Positions 36,137-47,185 of a stretch of DNA of 64,000 nucleotides are shown here, in pieces; positions within the stretch are counted from its first letter, which is position 1; the number at the start of each line of letters is the position of its first letter. The stretch covers positions 228,100-292,099 of the forward strand of contig NZ_JALEGV010000011.1 of NCBI RefSeq assembly GCF_022763245.1, written 5' to 3'. The DNA is from Oricola sp. GTDB taxonomy: Bacteria > Pseudomonadota > Alphaproteobacteria > Rhizobiales > Rhizobiaceae. The notes beneath the pieces were generated by a model. It worked only from the letters and a program-made list of their open reading frames with translations, was not told where the DNA came from and did no database searches. The translations under genes and the position numbers were made by a program.

Positions 36137-36152
36137 CCTACCAACGGGTATA
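36137..36152. promoter_or_regulatory. Operator D of the TACC-N6-GTAG regulon with overlapping -10 box
   Basis: CCTACC-AACG-GGTATA; the right edge runs into TATATT (36149-36154), a good -10 hexamer, with TTGAAG at 36128-36133 upstream. It drives the plus-strand M29-like gene 31 bases downstream. Confidence 0.78.
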
Positions 36153-36183
36153 TTCACCCGGATCAAACCAGGAGGGAGCAAGA

Positions 36184-37197
36184 ATGCCGATGCTGACGCC
36201 ACGAAGCGACGCGGACAAGGTCGCCCAACTCGCAGAGATCGTCGTCGACACGCTGCTCGCAACGCGGCCCGACGAGAAGGTCGTGATCGTGACGGACGTT
36301 TCCGGCATGGCCGAGAACGGCGACATCGTCGAGGCGATCGCGGCGAAAAGCCGCGCGGCGCAGGCCGAGGTCCTGCTTGTCGAGATGAACGACAACCCGC
36401 GCAGAGGCGGTGAATACCTGCCGGAGGGCGTGCAGAAGATGATGCCGGGGCAGGACATCATCATCAGCCTCACGCGAACAACTTCGGCGCCGCTTCCTCA
36501 CCACCAGGTTCCGATCGGGCTGATCCGATCCGGCCAGGCGCGCGGCGTCTTCATGGTCAAGCGCAGCCGCGCCGACCTGCTCGACACATGCGTTCTGGAG
36601 GCCGACTACGCCGCCATGTCGAAAGTCGCCAATTTCTGGCAGGCCGCCTTCCAGGACGGCGAGACCGTGCGCGTGACGTCGCGGGCCGGCACCGACCTGA
36701 CCGCCAGCATCAAGGGCCAGCCCTCGCACCGCTCCAATTTCGCCCACGAGCCCGGCCGCATGTCGCCCTGCAACTGGGGCGAGGTCTATCAGGGGCCGGT
36801 GGTCGGCACCACGAACGGACGCTTCGTCTGCGACGGGCCGATCCTTGGTTTCGAGTGGCCGAAGGAGCCGGTCGTCGTCGAGATCGAAAACGGGCTGGCG
36901 ACCTCCGTCACCGGCGATCCCGAGGTCTCGGCCGCGCTGTGGAAGCTGATCTGCGACAACGAGAACGGCGCGAACATCGCCGAGATCGCCCTCGGCATCA
37001 ACGCCAAGGCCAATGATCACAGCTGCAACACCTACAAGAAGGGCCTCGGGCGGCTGCACATCGCGGTCGGCAACGGCCTCGTCTACAATCAGGACGTCAA
37101 TTCCGACATTCACATCGACCTGATCATGCACAAGCCGACGGTGGAAATCGACGGCACCGTGATCTTGCGCGAGGGCGTCTCCACCCAGGACGACTAG
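36184..37197 (+). CDS. M29/NicX-fold metalloenzyme (aminopeptidase- or dihydroxypyridine dioxygenase-like)
   Basis: 337 residues of the thermophilic aminopeptidase (M29) fold, which also includes the NicX 2,5-dihydroxypyridine dioxygenases. Candidate metal ligands are Glu200 in CNWGEVYQGP, Glu267 in NIAEIALGIN, His292 in LHIAVGNG, and His310/Asp312 in SDIHIDLIM. The N-terminal half is a Rossmann-like domain. GGAGGGAGCAAGA precedes the ATG at 36184; upstream in-frame codons would include the promoter. It is monocistronic, under operator D, divergent from the cyclase operon. It may be a peptidase or amidase, or a ring-cleaving oxygenase. Co-regulation with a cyclase-type hydrolase favours catabolism of a cyclic compound. 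Confidence 0.82.
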   Translation: MPMLTPRSDADKVAQLAEIVVDTLLATRPDEKVVIVTDVSGMAENGDIVEAIAAKSRAAQAEVLLVEMNDNPRRGGEYLPEGVQKMMPGQDIIISLTRTTSAPLPHHQVPIGLIRSGQARGVFMVKRSRADLLDTCVLEADYAAMSKVANFWQAAFQDGETVRVTSRAGTDLTASIKGQPSHRSNFAHEPGRMSPCNWGEVYQGPVVGTTNGRFVCDGPILGFEWPKEPVVVEIENGLATSVTGDPEVSAALWKLICDNENGANIAEIALGINAKANDHSCNTYKKGLGRLHIAVGNGLVYNQDVNSDIHIDLIMHKPTVEIDGTVILREGVSTQDD

Positions 37198-37214
37198 GCA
37201 GCCGGGCCCGCCGC

Positions 37215-38399
37215 CTATTCGAGCGGCCCGGCCTCGCCCGCCTGCACGTCGTCTTCGTGCCGCACCACGCCGCGCTGCTCCAGATCGGCGATCTCGTCCG
37301 CGGAAAACCCCATGTCCGCGAGCACCTCGCGGGTCTGCTCGCCGACGAAGGGAGACGGCGACGCGACACTGCCGGGCGTACGGCCGAAACGCGGCGCCGG
37401 CGCCGGCTGAAGCGCGCCCCCGATATCGACGAAGGCCTCTCGGGCAACGGCCTGCTTGTCGCGAGCGGCCTCGTTGAAACCCAACACTGGCGTGAGGCAG
37501 GCGTCGCTTCCCTCGGTCAGCGCGCACCACTCCGCGCTGTCGCGCGTCAGGAATATCCGCTCCAGACGACCGCGAAGTTCCGGCCACATCGTCCGGTCGT
37601 TGCGCTTCGTGCGCAGTTCCTCGTCGTCGATGCCGCAGAGGTCGAGGAACTGCTCCCAGAACTGCTGCTCGATCGCGCCGAGAGAGACGAACTTCCCGTC
37701 CCTGCAGCGATAGCAGCGATAATAGGGCGCACCGCCGTCGAAGATGTTGGCTTCGCGTTCCGGGCGCCAGAGCCCCTTGTTGTGATAGGACCAGATCATG
37801 CTGGCGAGCAGGCTGCTTCCCTCCGACATCGCCGCGTCCACGACCTGACCCTGCCCCGATGTCGAGCGCTCGACCAGCGCCGCCAGGATGCCCGCCACCA
37901 GCAGCAGCCCGCCGCCGCCGAAATCGCCGACGAGGTTCAGCGGCGGCACGGGACCGTGCTCCTGCGTGCCCACGGTCGCGAGAATGCCGGTCGTGGCGAT
38001 GTAGTTGATGTCGTGGCCGGCCTCCATCCGGCGCGGGCCGTCCTGGCCCCATCCGGTCATCCGGCCGTAGACCAGCCGCGGATTGCGGGCAAGGCAGGTC
38101 TCCGGGCCGAGGCCGAGCCGCTCCATCACGCCCGGTCGATAGCCTTCGAGCAGGATGTCAGCCTTGTCGATCATGCGCAGCGCCACGTCGGTCGCGCCCG
38201 GCGCCTTGAGGTCGAGCGCCATGGAGCGGCGGCCGCGATTGAGGATGTCGCCGCGCGTCTGGTTCCAGCGCTGGCCCGGCCGGTCGATGCGCACCACCTC
38301 GGCACCCATGTCCGCCAGCCACATGGCCGCGAAGGGCCCGGGACCGACGCCCACGAATTCCACTGCAGTAATGCCCTTGAGAGGACCGAAGCGCTCCAT
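37215..38399 (-). CDS. Alpha-methylacyl-CoA racemase (class III CoA-transferase family)
   Basis: 394 residues. Residues match human AMACR and mycobacterial MCR far better than CoA-transferases. Segments NIFDGGAPYYRCYRCRDGKF and SLGAIEQQFW align directly, as does EWCALTEGSDACLTPVL. The catalytic residues His129 (GHDINYIA), Asp159 (LVGDFGGGG) and Glu244 (GAIEQQ) each sit exactly three positions after His126, Asp156 and Glu241 of MCR. The enzyme interconverts (2R)- and (2S)-methylacyl-CoA so that alpha-methyl-branched acids can enter beta-oxidation. The ATG at 38399 follows AAGGTGGTTGCA. It is under operator E, divergent from the MaoC operon. Confidence 0.92.
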   Translation of the reverse strand: MERFGPLKGITAVEFVGVGPGPFAAMWLADMGAEVVRIDRPGQRWNQTRGDILNRGRRSMALDLKAPGATDVALRMIDKADILLEGYRPGVMERLGLGPETCLARNPRLVYGRMTGWGQDGPRRMEAGHDINYIATTGILATVGTQEHGPVPPLNLVGDFGGGGLLLVAGILAALVERSTSGQGQVVDAAMSEGSSLLASMIWSYHNKGLWRPEREANIFDGGAPYYRCYRCRDGKFVSLGAIEQQFWEQFLDLCGIDDEELRTKRNDRTMWPELRGRLERIFLTRDSAEWCALTEGSDACLTPVLGFNEAARDKQAVAREAFVDIGGALQPAPAPRFGRTPGSVASPSPFVGEQTREVLADMGFSADEIADLEQRGVVRHEDDVQAGEAGPLE

Positions 38400-38414
38400 T
38401 GCAACCACCTTCAA

Positions 38415-38430
38415 TATACCTGATGGTAGG
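38415..38430. promoter_or_regulatory. Operator E of the TACC-N6-GTAG regulon (racemase promoter)
   Basis: TATACC-TGAT-GGTAGG. Read toward the racemase gene it is CCTACC-ATCA-GGTATATT, the same operator/-10 fusion as operator D. It ends 15 bases before the ATG. Confidence 0.78.
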
Positions 38431-38509
38431 TTATGAGCGCTACGAACGGGTCTTTCAACCTCGGAATTTCGGATTTTCCGCTGATCTTGTCGCTATTTCA
38501 CCGCGCGCG

Positions 38510-38538
38510 TTGACAGGTATCCTACCCAATGGTAGGTG
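38510..38538 (+). promoter_or_regulatory. Promoter of the ten-gene catabolic operon with operator F
   Basis: A consensus TTGACA (38510-38515) is followed after 17 bases by TAGGTG (38533-38538). Operator F, CCTACC-CAAT-GGTAGG (38521-38536), is a perfect 6-4-6 palindrome and fills the spacer and -10. Binding there would block RNA polymerase directly. It is 106 bp from operator E. Confidence 0.82.
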
Positions 38539-38583
38539 CCTAGTCAGGCCGACATTCAGGACGGCGAAGCGCGGAGGAGCGGT

Positions 38584-39441
<858 letters not shown>

Positions 39442-39442
39442 G

Positions 39443-39856
39443 ATGGACGGCGCATATGAGGGCAAGCTGCCCAGGCCGACACCGGAGACGCTGCCGTTCT
39501 GGCAAGGCGCGAAAGCCGGCAAGCTGATGCTGCCGTGGTGCGAAGACTGCGGTCAGCCGCATTTCTATCCGCGCGCGATCTGCCCTCATTGCCTGTCCGA
39601 CCGTCTGGACTGGCGTCAGGCCTCGGGGCGCGGCAAGCTGCACACCTATGTCATCAACCACCGCGCGGCGAAGGGCTTTACCGCACCTTACGTGATCGCC
39701 GTGGTGGAACTTGCGGAGGGTCCGCGCATGCTGTCGAACGTCGTCACCGAGGGCGAACCGACGCCGGACATGCTGACGATCGACATGGATCTCGAAGTGA
39801 CCTTCGACCCCGTCACCGACGACATCACGCTTCCGCGCTTCAGGCCTGCGCCATGA
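39443..39856 (+). CDS. DUF35/OB-fold zinc-ribbon thiolase partner
   Basis: 137 residues. The N-terminal zinc ribbon has two CxxC pairs (CEDCGQPHFYPRAICPHC, residues 33-50), followed by an OB-fold (GKLHTYVINHRAAKGF, PYVIAVVELAEGPRM). DUF35 proteins form complexes with SCP-x-type thiolases or aldolases such as the Ltp2 steroid aldolases and help to bind acyl-CoA. It starts one base after the hydratase stop and overlaps the thiolase start by four bases. That coupling strongly suggests that the two make one enzyme. Confidence 0.92.
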   Translation: MDGAYEGKLPRPTPETLPFWQGAKAGKLMLPWCEDCGQPHFYPRAICPHCLSDRLDWRQASGRGKLHTYVINHRAAKGFTAPYVIAVVELAEGPRMLSNVVTEGEPTPDMLTIDMDLEVTFDPVTDDITLPRFRPAP

Positions 39857-41034
39857 CCGGAAAGCTCTCCCGCACTTGCGCCATCGTCGGCGCGGCCGAG
39901 ACCGACACGATCGGCAAGCTTCCCGGCATGTCGCGACTGGCGATCCATGCCCAGGCCGCGAAGAACGCGCTGGCCGACGCCGGATTGTCGCTGCAGGACG
40001 TCGACGGACTGTTCTGCGCGCCGGCGGGCCCGAACGAACTGTCGGAATATCTGAACATCGTGCCCCGATACGTCGACGGCACGAGCGTCGGCGGCTGCTC
40101 CTACATGATCTTCGTGCGCCACGCGGTCGCCGCGATCGCCGCCGGCTACTGCGACGTCGCTCTGATCGTGCATGGCGAGAGCGGACGGAGCGGCATCGAC
40201 ATGCCGGGGCTCGACGGCCCGGCCAGCCCCAACGGCCAGTTCGAACAGCCCTTCGGAACGCGCGGCGCGCCGACGACATATTCCCTGCCCGTCCTGCGCC
40301 ACTTCCATGAATACGGCACGACGAAACGCCAGATGAGCCATGTGCCGGCGGCGACACGCGAATGGGCCGTCCTGAACCCGCGCGCGATGATGCACGACAA
40401 GGGGCCGATCACGCCCGAGGACGTCGAGGCGTCGCCGCTCGTCTGCTATCCGTTCAACCTGCTCGACTGCTGCCTTGTCGCCGATGGCGGCGGCGCGCTG
40501 GTCATCACCTCGGCCGAACGCGCCAGGGACATGAGGCAGAAGCCGATCCACGTTCTCGGCACCGGCGAAGCGACGGCGCATCGCCAGGTCTCCATGATGC
40601 GCGATTTCACGACGTCGGACTCCACCGTCCTGTCCGGCAAGGCCGCCTTTGCCGAGGCGGGCCTCGATCACGCCGACATCGACCACCTGATGCTCTACGA
40701 CGCCTTCAGCTTCACGCCGATGCTGTTCCTGGAGGATCTCGGCTTCGTGGCCAAGGGCGAGGCCGGCGCCTTCGTGTCGGAAACCCGCACGGGCCCCGAC
40801 GGCAAGCTGGTCTACAAGACCGGGCCGGGCGGCGACCTGCCCATGAACACAAATGGCGGCGGCCTCAGCTATTGCCACAGCGGCCGCTACGGCATGTACG
40901 CGCTGATCGAGGCCGTCACGCAATTGCGCGGCGACGCCGGCGCGCGGCAGGTCGAGGGCATCGAAACTTCGCTCGTCCATGGGCCGGGCCGCCAGTTCGC
41001 GGCCGCAGGAACGGTGATCCTCGCCAATGCTTGA
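39853..41034 (+). CDS. SCP-x-type thiolase (thiolase/retro-aldolase with DUF35)
   Basis: 393 residues of the thiolase superfamily, SCP-2/lipid-transfer branch. Cys82 in TSVGGCSYMIF is at the nucleophile position, His342 lies in GGGLSYCHSGRYG, and DHLMLYDAFSFTPM corresponds to the NxxxA/F region (NDAF in thiolases, here YDAF). The neighbouring DUF35 protein and the altered NEAF-type motif leave open whether it cleaves 3-ketoacyl-CoA or performs retro-aldol cleavage, as in steroid side-chain degradation. It is third in the operon and overlaps the ALDH gene by eight bases. Confidence 0.88.
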   Translation: MTGKLSRTCAIVGAAETDTIGKLPGMSRLAIHAQAAKNALADAGLSLQDVDGLFCAPAGPNELSEYLNIVPRYVDGTSVGGCSYMIFVRHAVAAIAAGYCDVALIVHGESGRSGIDMPGLDGPASPNGQFEQPFGTRGAPTTYSLPVLRHFHEYGTTKRQMSHVPAATREWAVLNPRAMMHDKGPITPEDVEASPLVCYPFNLLDCCLVADGGGALVITSAERARDMRQKPIHVLGTGEATAHRQVSMMRDFTTSDSTVLSGKAAFAEAGLDHADIDHLMLYDAFSFTPMLFLEDLGFVAKGEAGAFVSETRTGPDGKLVYKTGPGGDLPMNTNGGGLSYCHSGRYGMYALIEAVTQLRGDAGARQVEGIETSLVHGPGRQFAAAGTVILANA

Positions 41035-42481
41035 CGCAACCAACCGATACAGCGCGCTGAAACTGTTCATCGACGGCGAATGGACAGACGGCACCGGCGA
41101 CCGCGCGATCGCGGTGGAAAACCCGTCCACCGGCGAGACGCTCGGCGACCTGCCGGCCGCGTCCGCCGACGACATCCGGCGGGCCATCGCCGCCGCAGAG
41201 GCGGGCTTTCAGGTCTGGCGCAACACACCGGTCAGGGAGCGCGCCGCGCTCATGCACCGCGCCGCCGGCATCATCCGAAGCCGCGCCGGCGAGATGGCCG
41301 CTTTGATGGCGCTGGAACTCGGCAAGCCGGTGAAGCAGGGCCCCGCCGAGATCGGCCGCGCGGCCGAACACTTCGAATGGCACGCCGAGCAGGCGCTGCG
41401 CACCTTCGGCGAGACCATCCCCGCCGCGCCCGGCATCACCAACACCGCGCTGCGCGTGCCGGTCGGCCCGGTCGCCGCCTTCACGCCCTGGAACGGGCCC
41501 GGCGCCTCGCCGGCGCGCAAGATGGCGGCCGCGCTCGGCGCCGGCTGCTCGGTCGTCATCAAGCCGGCCGAGGAAACGCCGGCGACGGCCATCGTCCTCG
41601 TCGAATGCCTCGTCGAAGCGGGCCTGCCGAAGGGCGTCGTCAACATGCTGTTCGGCGATCCGGCCGAGATCTCGGCGGCGCTGATCGCGTCCAGGACCAT
41701 CCGCATGCTCACCTTCACGGGCTCCGTCCCGGTCGGACGGCACCTCGCCGTCGAGGCCGGAAGGCATCTGAAGCCCTGCATCCTGGAGCTCGGCGGCCAC
41801 TCCCCCGTCATCGTCTGCGAGGACGCCGATCCGCTCGCCGCGGCCGACGCGTCGATCCTGCCGAAGTTCCGCAACGCCGGCCAGATCTGCATCTCGCCCA
41901 CCCGGTTCTTCGTCCACGAGACGATCGCGGAGGCGTTCACCGAGCGCCTGATCGCCGGCGCCGAGGCCCTGAAACTCGGCGACCCGCTCGGCGCCGAAAC
42001 CGACGTCGGACCGATGATCCACGCCCGCCGCCGCGACGCCGTGCACACGCTCGTCTCCCAGGCCGTCGAAGCCGGCGCGACGCTGCGCACCGGCGGCAGG
42101 CCCATGGAAGGCGATGGATATTTCTACCCGCCGACCGTGCTGACGGACCTGCCCGACACTGCCCGGATCCTGACCGAGGAGCCCTTCGGCCCGGTCGCGC
42201 TCGTGCAGTCTTTTTCTGACCTCGACGACGCCATCGAACGCGCCAACGGCACCGATTACGGCCTCGCGGCCTACGCCTTCACCGGCTCGAGCGAGGCCGC
42301 GGCGAGGATCACGGACGGCGTCGAAACGGGCATCTTGTCGATCAATCACTTCGGCGGCGCGAACCCGGAAATCCCCTTCGGCGGGGTCAAGGACAGCGGC
42401 TACGGCCGCGAAGGCGGAAGCCATTGTTTCGACGGCTATCTCGTCGCGAAATCCGTCTCTCACAGGACACGCGCGGCCTGA
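41027..42481 (+). CDS. NAD(P)-dependent aldehyde dehydrogenase
   Basis: 484 residues, the standard ALDH length. Catalytic Cys288 is in NAGQICISPTRF and general-base Glu254 in LELGGHSPV. The oxyanion Asn is in FTPWNGPGA, and the cofactor region VIKPAEETPATA precedes the Rossmann GSVPVG. The C-terminal substrate segment reads NPEIPFGGVKDSGYGREGG. It should oxidise an aldehyde to a carboxylate. Placement directly after a DUF35/SCP-x pair suits an aldehyde released by retro-aldol cleavage. The ATG at 41027 lies within the thiolase 3' end, so translation is coupled. Confidence 0.92.
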   Translation: MLDATNRYSALKLFIDGEWTDGTGDRAIAVENPSTGETLGDLPAASADDIRRAIAAAEAGFQVWRNTPVRERAALMHRAAGIIRSRAGEMAALMALELGKPVKQGPAEIGRAAEHFEWHAEQALRTFGETIPAAPGITNTALRVPVGPVAAFTPWNGPGASPARKMAAALGAGCSVVIKPAEETPATAIVLVECLVEAGLPKGVVNMLFGDPAEISAALIASRTIRMLTFTGSVPVGRHLAVEAGRHLKPCILELGGHSPVIVCEDADPLAAADASILPKFRNAGQICISPTRFFVHETIAEAFTERLIAGAEALKLGDPLGAETDVGPMIHARRRDAVHTLVSQAVEAGATLRTGGRPMEGDGYFYPPTVLTDLPDTARILTEEPFGPVALVQSFSDLDDAIERANGTDYGLAAYAFTGSSEAAARITDGVETGILSINHFGGANPEIPFGGVKDSGYGREGGSHCFDGYLVAKSVSHRTRAA

Positions 42482-42512
42482 CGCCGGCACAGCAATCACG
42501 GAGGTTGGAACC

Positions 42513-43457
42513 ATGCATTTCAAGAACAGGGCGGCTATCGTGACGGGCGGGGCCCGCGGAATCGGCCGCGCCATCGCCGAGGAACTCGCCAGGCAGGGCG
42601 CCAAGGTCGTCATCATGGATCCCGGCACGGGCAAGGACGGCGAAGGCGGCGAAGGCGCAAGCCCGGCCGAAGAGGCCGTACAGGCAATCCGCGACGCCGG
42701 TGGTGAGGCCATCGTCGCAGCCGAATCCGTCGCCGATCACGACGCCTGCGGCCGCACAGTGCAGCTCTGCAAGGACACCTTCGGTTCGGTCGACATCCTG
42801 ATCAACAATGCCGGCGTGCTGCGCCCCAAGATGATCTGGAACATGCCGGTCGAAAACTGGGACATCGTCGTCAACACGCATATGCGCGGCACGTTCTCGA
42901 TGATCCACCACGCCGCGCCGCACATGCGCGAGGCGCGCTGGGGCCGGATCGTCAACATGGGTTCCGAAGCGTGGCGCGGCACCGTCGGAGGCGTGAACTA
43001 CGGCGCGGCCAAGGGCGGCAACTTCTCCATCAGCCGGTCGATGGCGCGCGAACTGGGCAAATACGGCGTCACCGCGAACACCATCTGCCCGGCGGCCGCG
43101 ACACGGCTGACGCTCGACGAGGCGGTCAAGGAAGGCTTCCGCAAGCGCCTCGAGGCCGGCCTCGTCACCCAGGAGCGCTACGACGCCGTGGTCAACATGG
43201 GCGGGCCCGAGCACATCGCCCCCTTCGTCGCCTATCTCTGCTCCGACGCGGCCGCCAACATCAACGGGCAGGCCTTCCGGGTCGAGGAAGGCCGGGTCGC
43301 GATCTACAACGAGCCCGAGATCAAGGCGAGCCTCGTGAAGGCGGACAAGGGCATCTTCACCTTCGACGAACTGTCGCGCATGGTCCCGCAGGCGCTGCTG
43401 CAGGGCTACGTCAATCCCTCGCCGGCCGAAGACGCCGATGCCAAGGCTGCGGAGTGA
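42513..43457 (+). CDS. MFE-2-like (3R)-hydroxyacyl-CoA dehydrogenase (SDR)
   Basis: 314 residues, longer than classical SDRs because of an insertion after strand 2 (PGTGKDGEGGEGASPAEEAV) that is characteristic of the dehydrogenase part of peroxisomal MFE-2. Motifs: TGGARGIG near residue 11, NNAGVLR, WDIVVNTHMRGTF, catalytic Ser in NMGSEAW and the pair in YGAAKGG. A C-terminal tail of about 50 residues is charged. It should oxidise (3R)-hydroxyacyl-CoA made by the MaoC hydratase, so the two genes are a split MFE-2. GGAGGTTGGAACC precedes the ATG. Confidence 0.88.
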   Translation: MHFKNRAAIVTGGARGIGRAIAEELARQGAKVVIMDPGTGKDGEGGEGASPAEEAVQAIRDAGGEAIVAAESVADHDACGRTVQLCKDTFGSVDILINNAGVLRPKMIWNMPVENWDIVVNTHMRGTFSMIHHAAPHMREARWGRIVNMGSEAWRGTVGGVNYGAAKGGNFSISRSMARELGKYGVTANTICPAAATRLTLDEAVKEGFRKRLEAGLVTQERYDAVVNMGGPEHIAPFVAYLCSDAAANINGQAFRVEEGRVAIYNEPEIKASLVKADKGIFTFDELSRMVPQALLQGYVNPSPAEDADAKAAE

Positions 43458-43464
43458 CCCGGCG

Positions 43465-44600
<1,136 letters not shown>

Positions 44601-44604
<4 letters not shown>

Positions 44605-47072
44605 AGAGCGACACGCCCGACATCCGCCCGCTTGCCGGGCTGCGCGTCCTCGACCTGTCGACGGTCGTCGCGGGTCCCTACGGTTCGGACATCCTCGCCT
44701 ATCTCGGCGCGGAGGTGATCCGCGTCACCCCGAAGACGGCCGCACCCGGGATCGGCACGCGCGAGCCGCATGCGTCCGTCACCGATGCGGACGGGTTCGT
44801 CTACGCCTTCCAGCGCAACAAGAAGTCGGTCGCGCTCAACCTGAAGGACGCAGACGGCAAGGCCGCGTTCCTGCGCCTCGTCGAGGGCGCGGACATCGTC
44901 TACGACAATTTCCGCCCCGGCGTGACGGCGCGGCTCGGCATCGACCATGCCGCCCTGAAGGCGGTCAATCCGCGCATCGTTTCCTGCTCGATCAGCGGCT
45001 ATGGCGCGCAAGGCCCCTGGGCGCAGGTGGGCGCATACGACGTCACCGTTCAGGCGCTGAGCGGCGGCATGAGCATCACCGGCACGAACGACACGCAGGG
45101 CATGCCCTGCCGCTGGGGCGTCCCGGTCGGCGACATCACCGGCGCGTTCTACGCCGTCATCGGCATTCTCGCGGCGATCGAGGAACGCAGCCGCACCGGG
45201 ACCGGCCAGGCGGTCGAGATCTCGCTGCTCGACGGGCAATTGGCGCTCAACACCTACCGGGTGCCGCAGGCCTTCGGCGCAGGCGTCTCCTTCGGCGCGC
45301 CCGCCCCGCGCCGCGGCGGCGCCGGCAGCGTGCCCTACGGCCCCTTCCTGTGCGGCGACGGCAGCTGGATCGTCATCGGCGTCTCCTCCAATTTCTGGAG
45401 CCGTTTCTGCCACGCCGTCGGCCTGCCGGACCTGATCGAGGATCCCCGCTTCGACACGCTGGAAAACCGCAACGCGAACCAGCGCGAACTGGACCCCTTG
45501 ATCGAGGCGCGCCTCGCGCAGGATACCGCGAGCGCCTGGCAGGACAGATTGATCGAAGCCGGCGTGCCCGTCGGCAAGGTCAACACGATCCGCGAGGCCT
45601 TCGACCAGCCGCAGGCGCACGCGCGCAACATGACGGTGTCGCTGGAAGGCGCGGAAGGCGTCCGAACCGCCGGATCGCCGATCCGCTTCATCGGCGAGGA
45701 AACGCCGCGCTTCGGTGCACCGACGCCCGACGGCGCCGACAATGACGAACTCCTCGGCGAGATCCGTTCGCCCTCCGCAGAAACGCCGTCGCAAGACGTG
45801 CAATCCGACATCGCGGCGCTCGCTGCGCAGGATGGCCCGCTCAACGGCCTACTCGTGCTGGAATTCTGCGGCGACGAGCCGAGCGGCACCTTCGGCACGC
45901 AGATGCTGGCCGATCTCGGCGCCACCGTCGTCAAGATCGAGCGCATGCCGAAGCGCACCGAGGCCGAAGACCTGGTCGGGATGCGCGTCTCGCCGCAAGT
46001 CGCCTATTATTTCGGCCTCAACCGCAACAAGCGCTCGATCTGCCTCGACCTGAAATCGGACGCAGGCCGCGACGCGGTGCTGAGGCTCGTCCGTCGCGCC
46101 GACGTGGTCTACGACAATTACAAGGGCGGCGTGATGGAGCGGCTGGGCCTCGACCCCGACAGCTTGCGCGCGGTCAACCCGGACGTGGTCACCTGTTCGG
46201 TCTCCGGCTTCGGCAAGACGGGGCCTTGGTCGCATCTGCCCGCATTCGACGCCACGATCCAGGCGCTGGGCGGCGGCATGAGCATAACGGGAACGGGCGA
46301 AGCCGGCACCATGCCGGTGCGCTACGGCAACCCGATCGGCGGCATCGCCGGGGCGTTCTACGCCGTCATCGGCATTCTCGCGGCCTTGCGCCGCCGCCGG
46401 GCGACCGGCCGCACGGCCTCGCTCGACATCGCGCTCCTCGACATCCAGCTCGCCATGCATGGCTACCGGGTCGCGCCGGCCCTGTCCGGTCGCGACTACC
46501 CCGCGGTACAACGACGCGGCGGCAGCGGCGCCCTGCCCTACGGCCCCTTCAAATGCGCCGACGGCCGCTGGTTCGTCCTCGGCATCACCGGGCAGTTCTG
46601 GCCGGCCGTGGCGCGCGCATTCGGCCATCCCGAGTGGATCGAGGACGAAAGGTTCGTCACCGAGGCGGACCGGCAGGCCAACGAAGACGCGCTCAACGCG
46701 CTGGTCGAGACGGTCATGGCCACCGAAAGCGCGGAGGAATGGCAGCGCCGCTTCGTCGATCTCGGCATTCCCGGCGCGACGGTGAAGAGCATCGCCGAGG
46801 CCTATGATCACCCCCATGTCGCACCCCGCAACATGCTGGAAAGCTTCGATCATCCGCTCGGCGGCCGGTTGAAGGTCGCCGGCACGCCGGTCAAGCTCTC
46901 CGCCCATGCGTTCGAAGGTTTCCGGCATGCGCCGGCGCTGGGCGAAGACACGCTGCGGATCCTCACCGGGCTTGCCGGTCTGAGCCGCGAAGAGGCCGAA
47001 TCGCTGCGCGCTTCCGGCGCCGCATGGTGGCTCGACGATGGCTTCACCTATGCCCGGCCGAGCGTGGTCTAG
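44601..47072 (+). CDS. Tandem-domain class III CoA-transferase (CaiB/BaiF fusion)
   Basis: 823 residues holding two complete CaiB-fold domains in one chain, about residues 10-385 and 415-815, joined by a linker. Domain 1 keeps the catalytic Asp (Asp178 in PVGDITGAFYAVIGIL). In domain 2 the equivalent position is Gly581 (PIGGIAGAFYAVIGIL), so that half probably cannot form the acyl-aspartyl intermediate. Both carry the GGMSITGT and RRGG(A/S)G(S/A) loops. The interlocked homodimer of ordinary CaiB enzymes would here be made by one polypeptide with one active site. It overlaps the ACAD gene by four bases. It should transfer CoA between an acid and a CoA donor. Confidence 0.9.
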
Positions 47073-47185
47073 CGCATGAGACGCCGTCCCCGTCACTTTC
47101 CCGTTCACATCGGACATCGCCATGGCGACGCCGATGCCCCGACGCTATGCTACCCGCGGTTCAAAAGACACGAGGGTTCAGCGAC

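Noticed and set aside
37215..38399. Annotation as a generic CaiB/BaiF CoA-transferase
   Set aside because: The His/Asp/Glu set and the GGAPYY and GAIEQQFW segments are those of alpha-methylacyl-CoA racemases.
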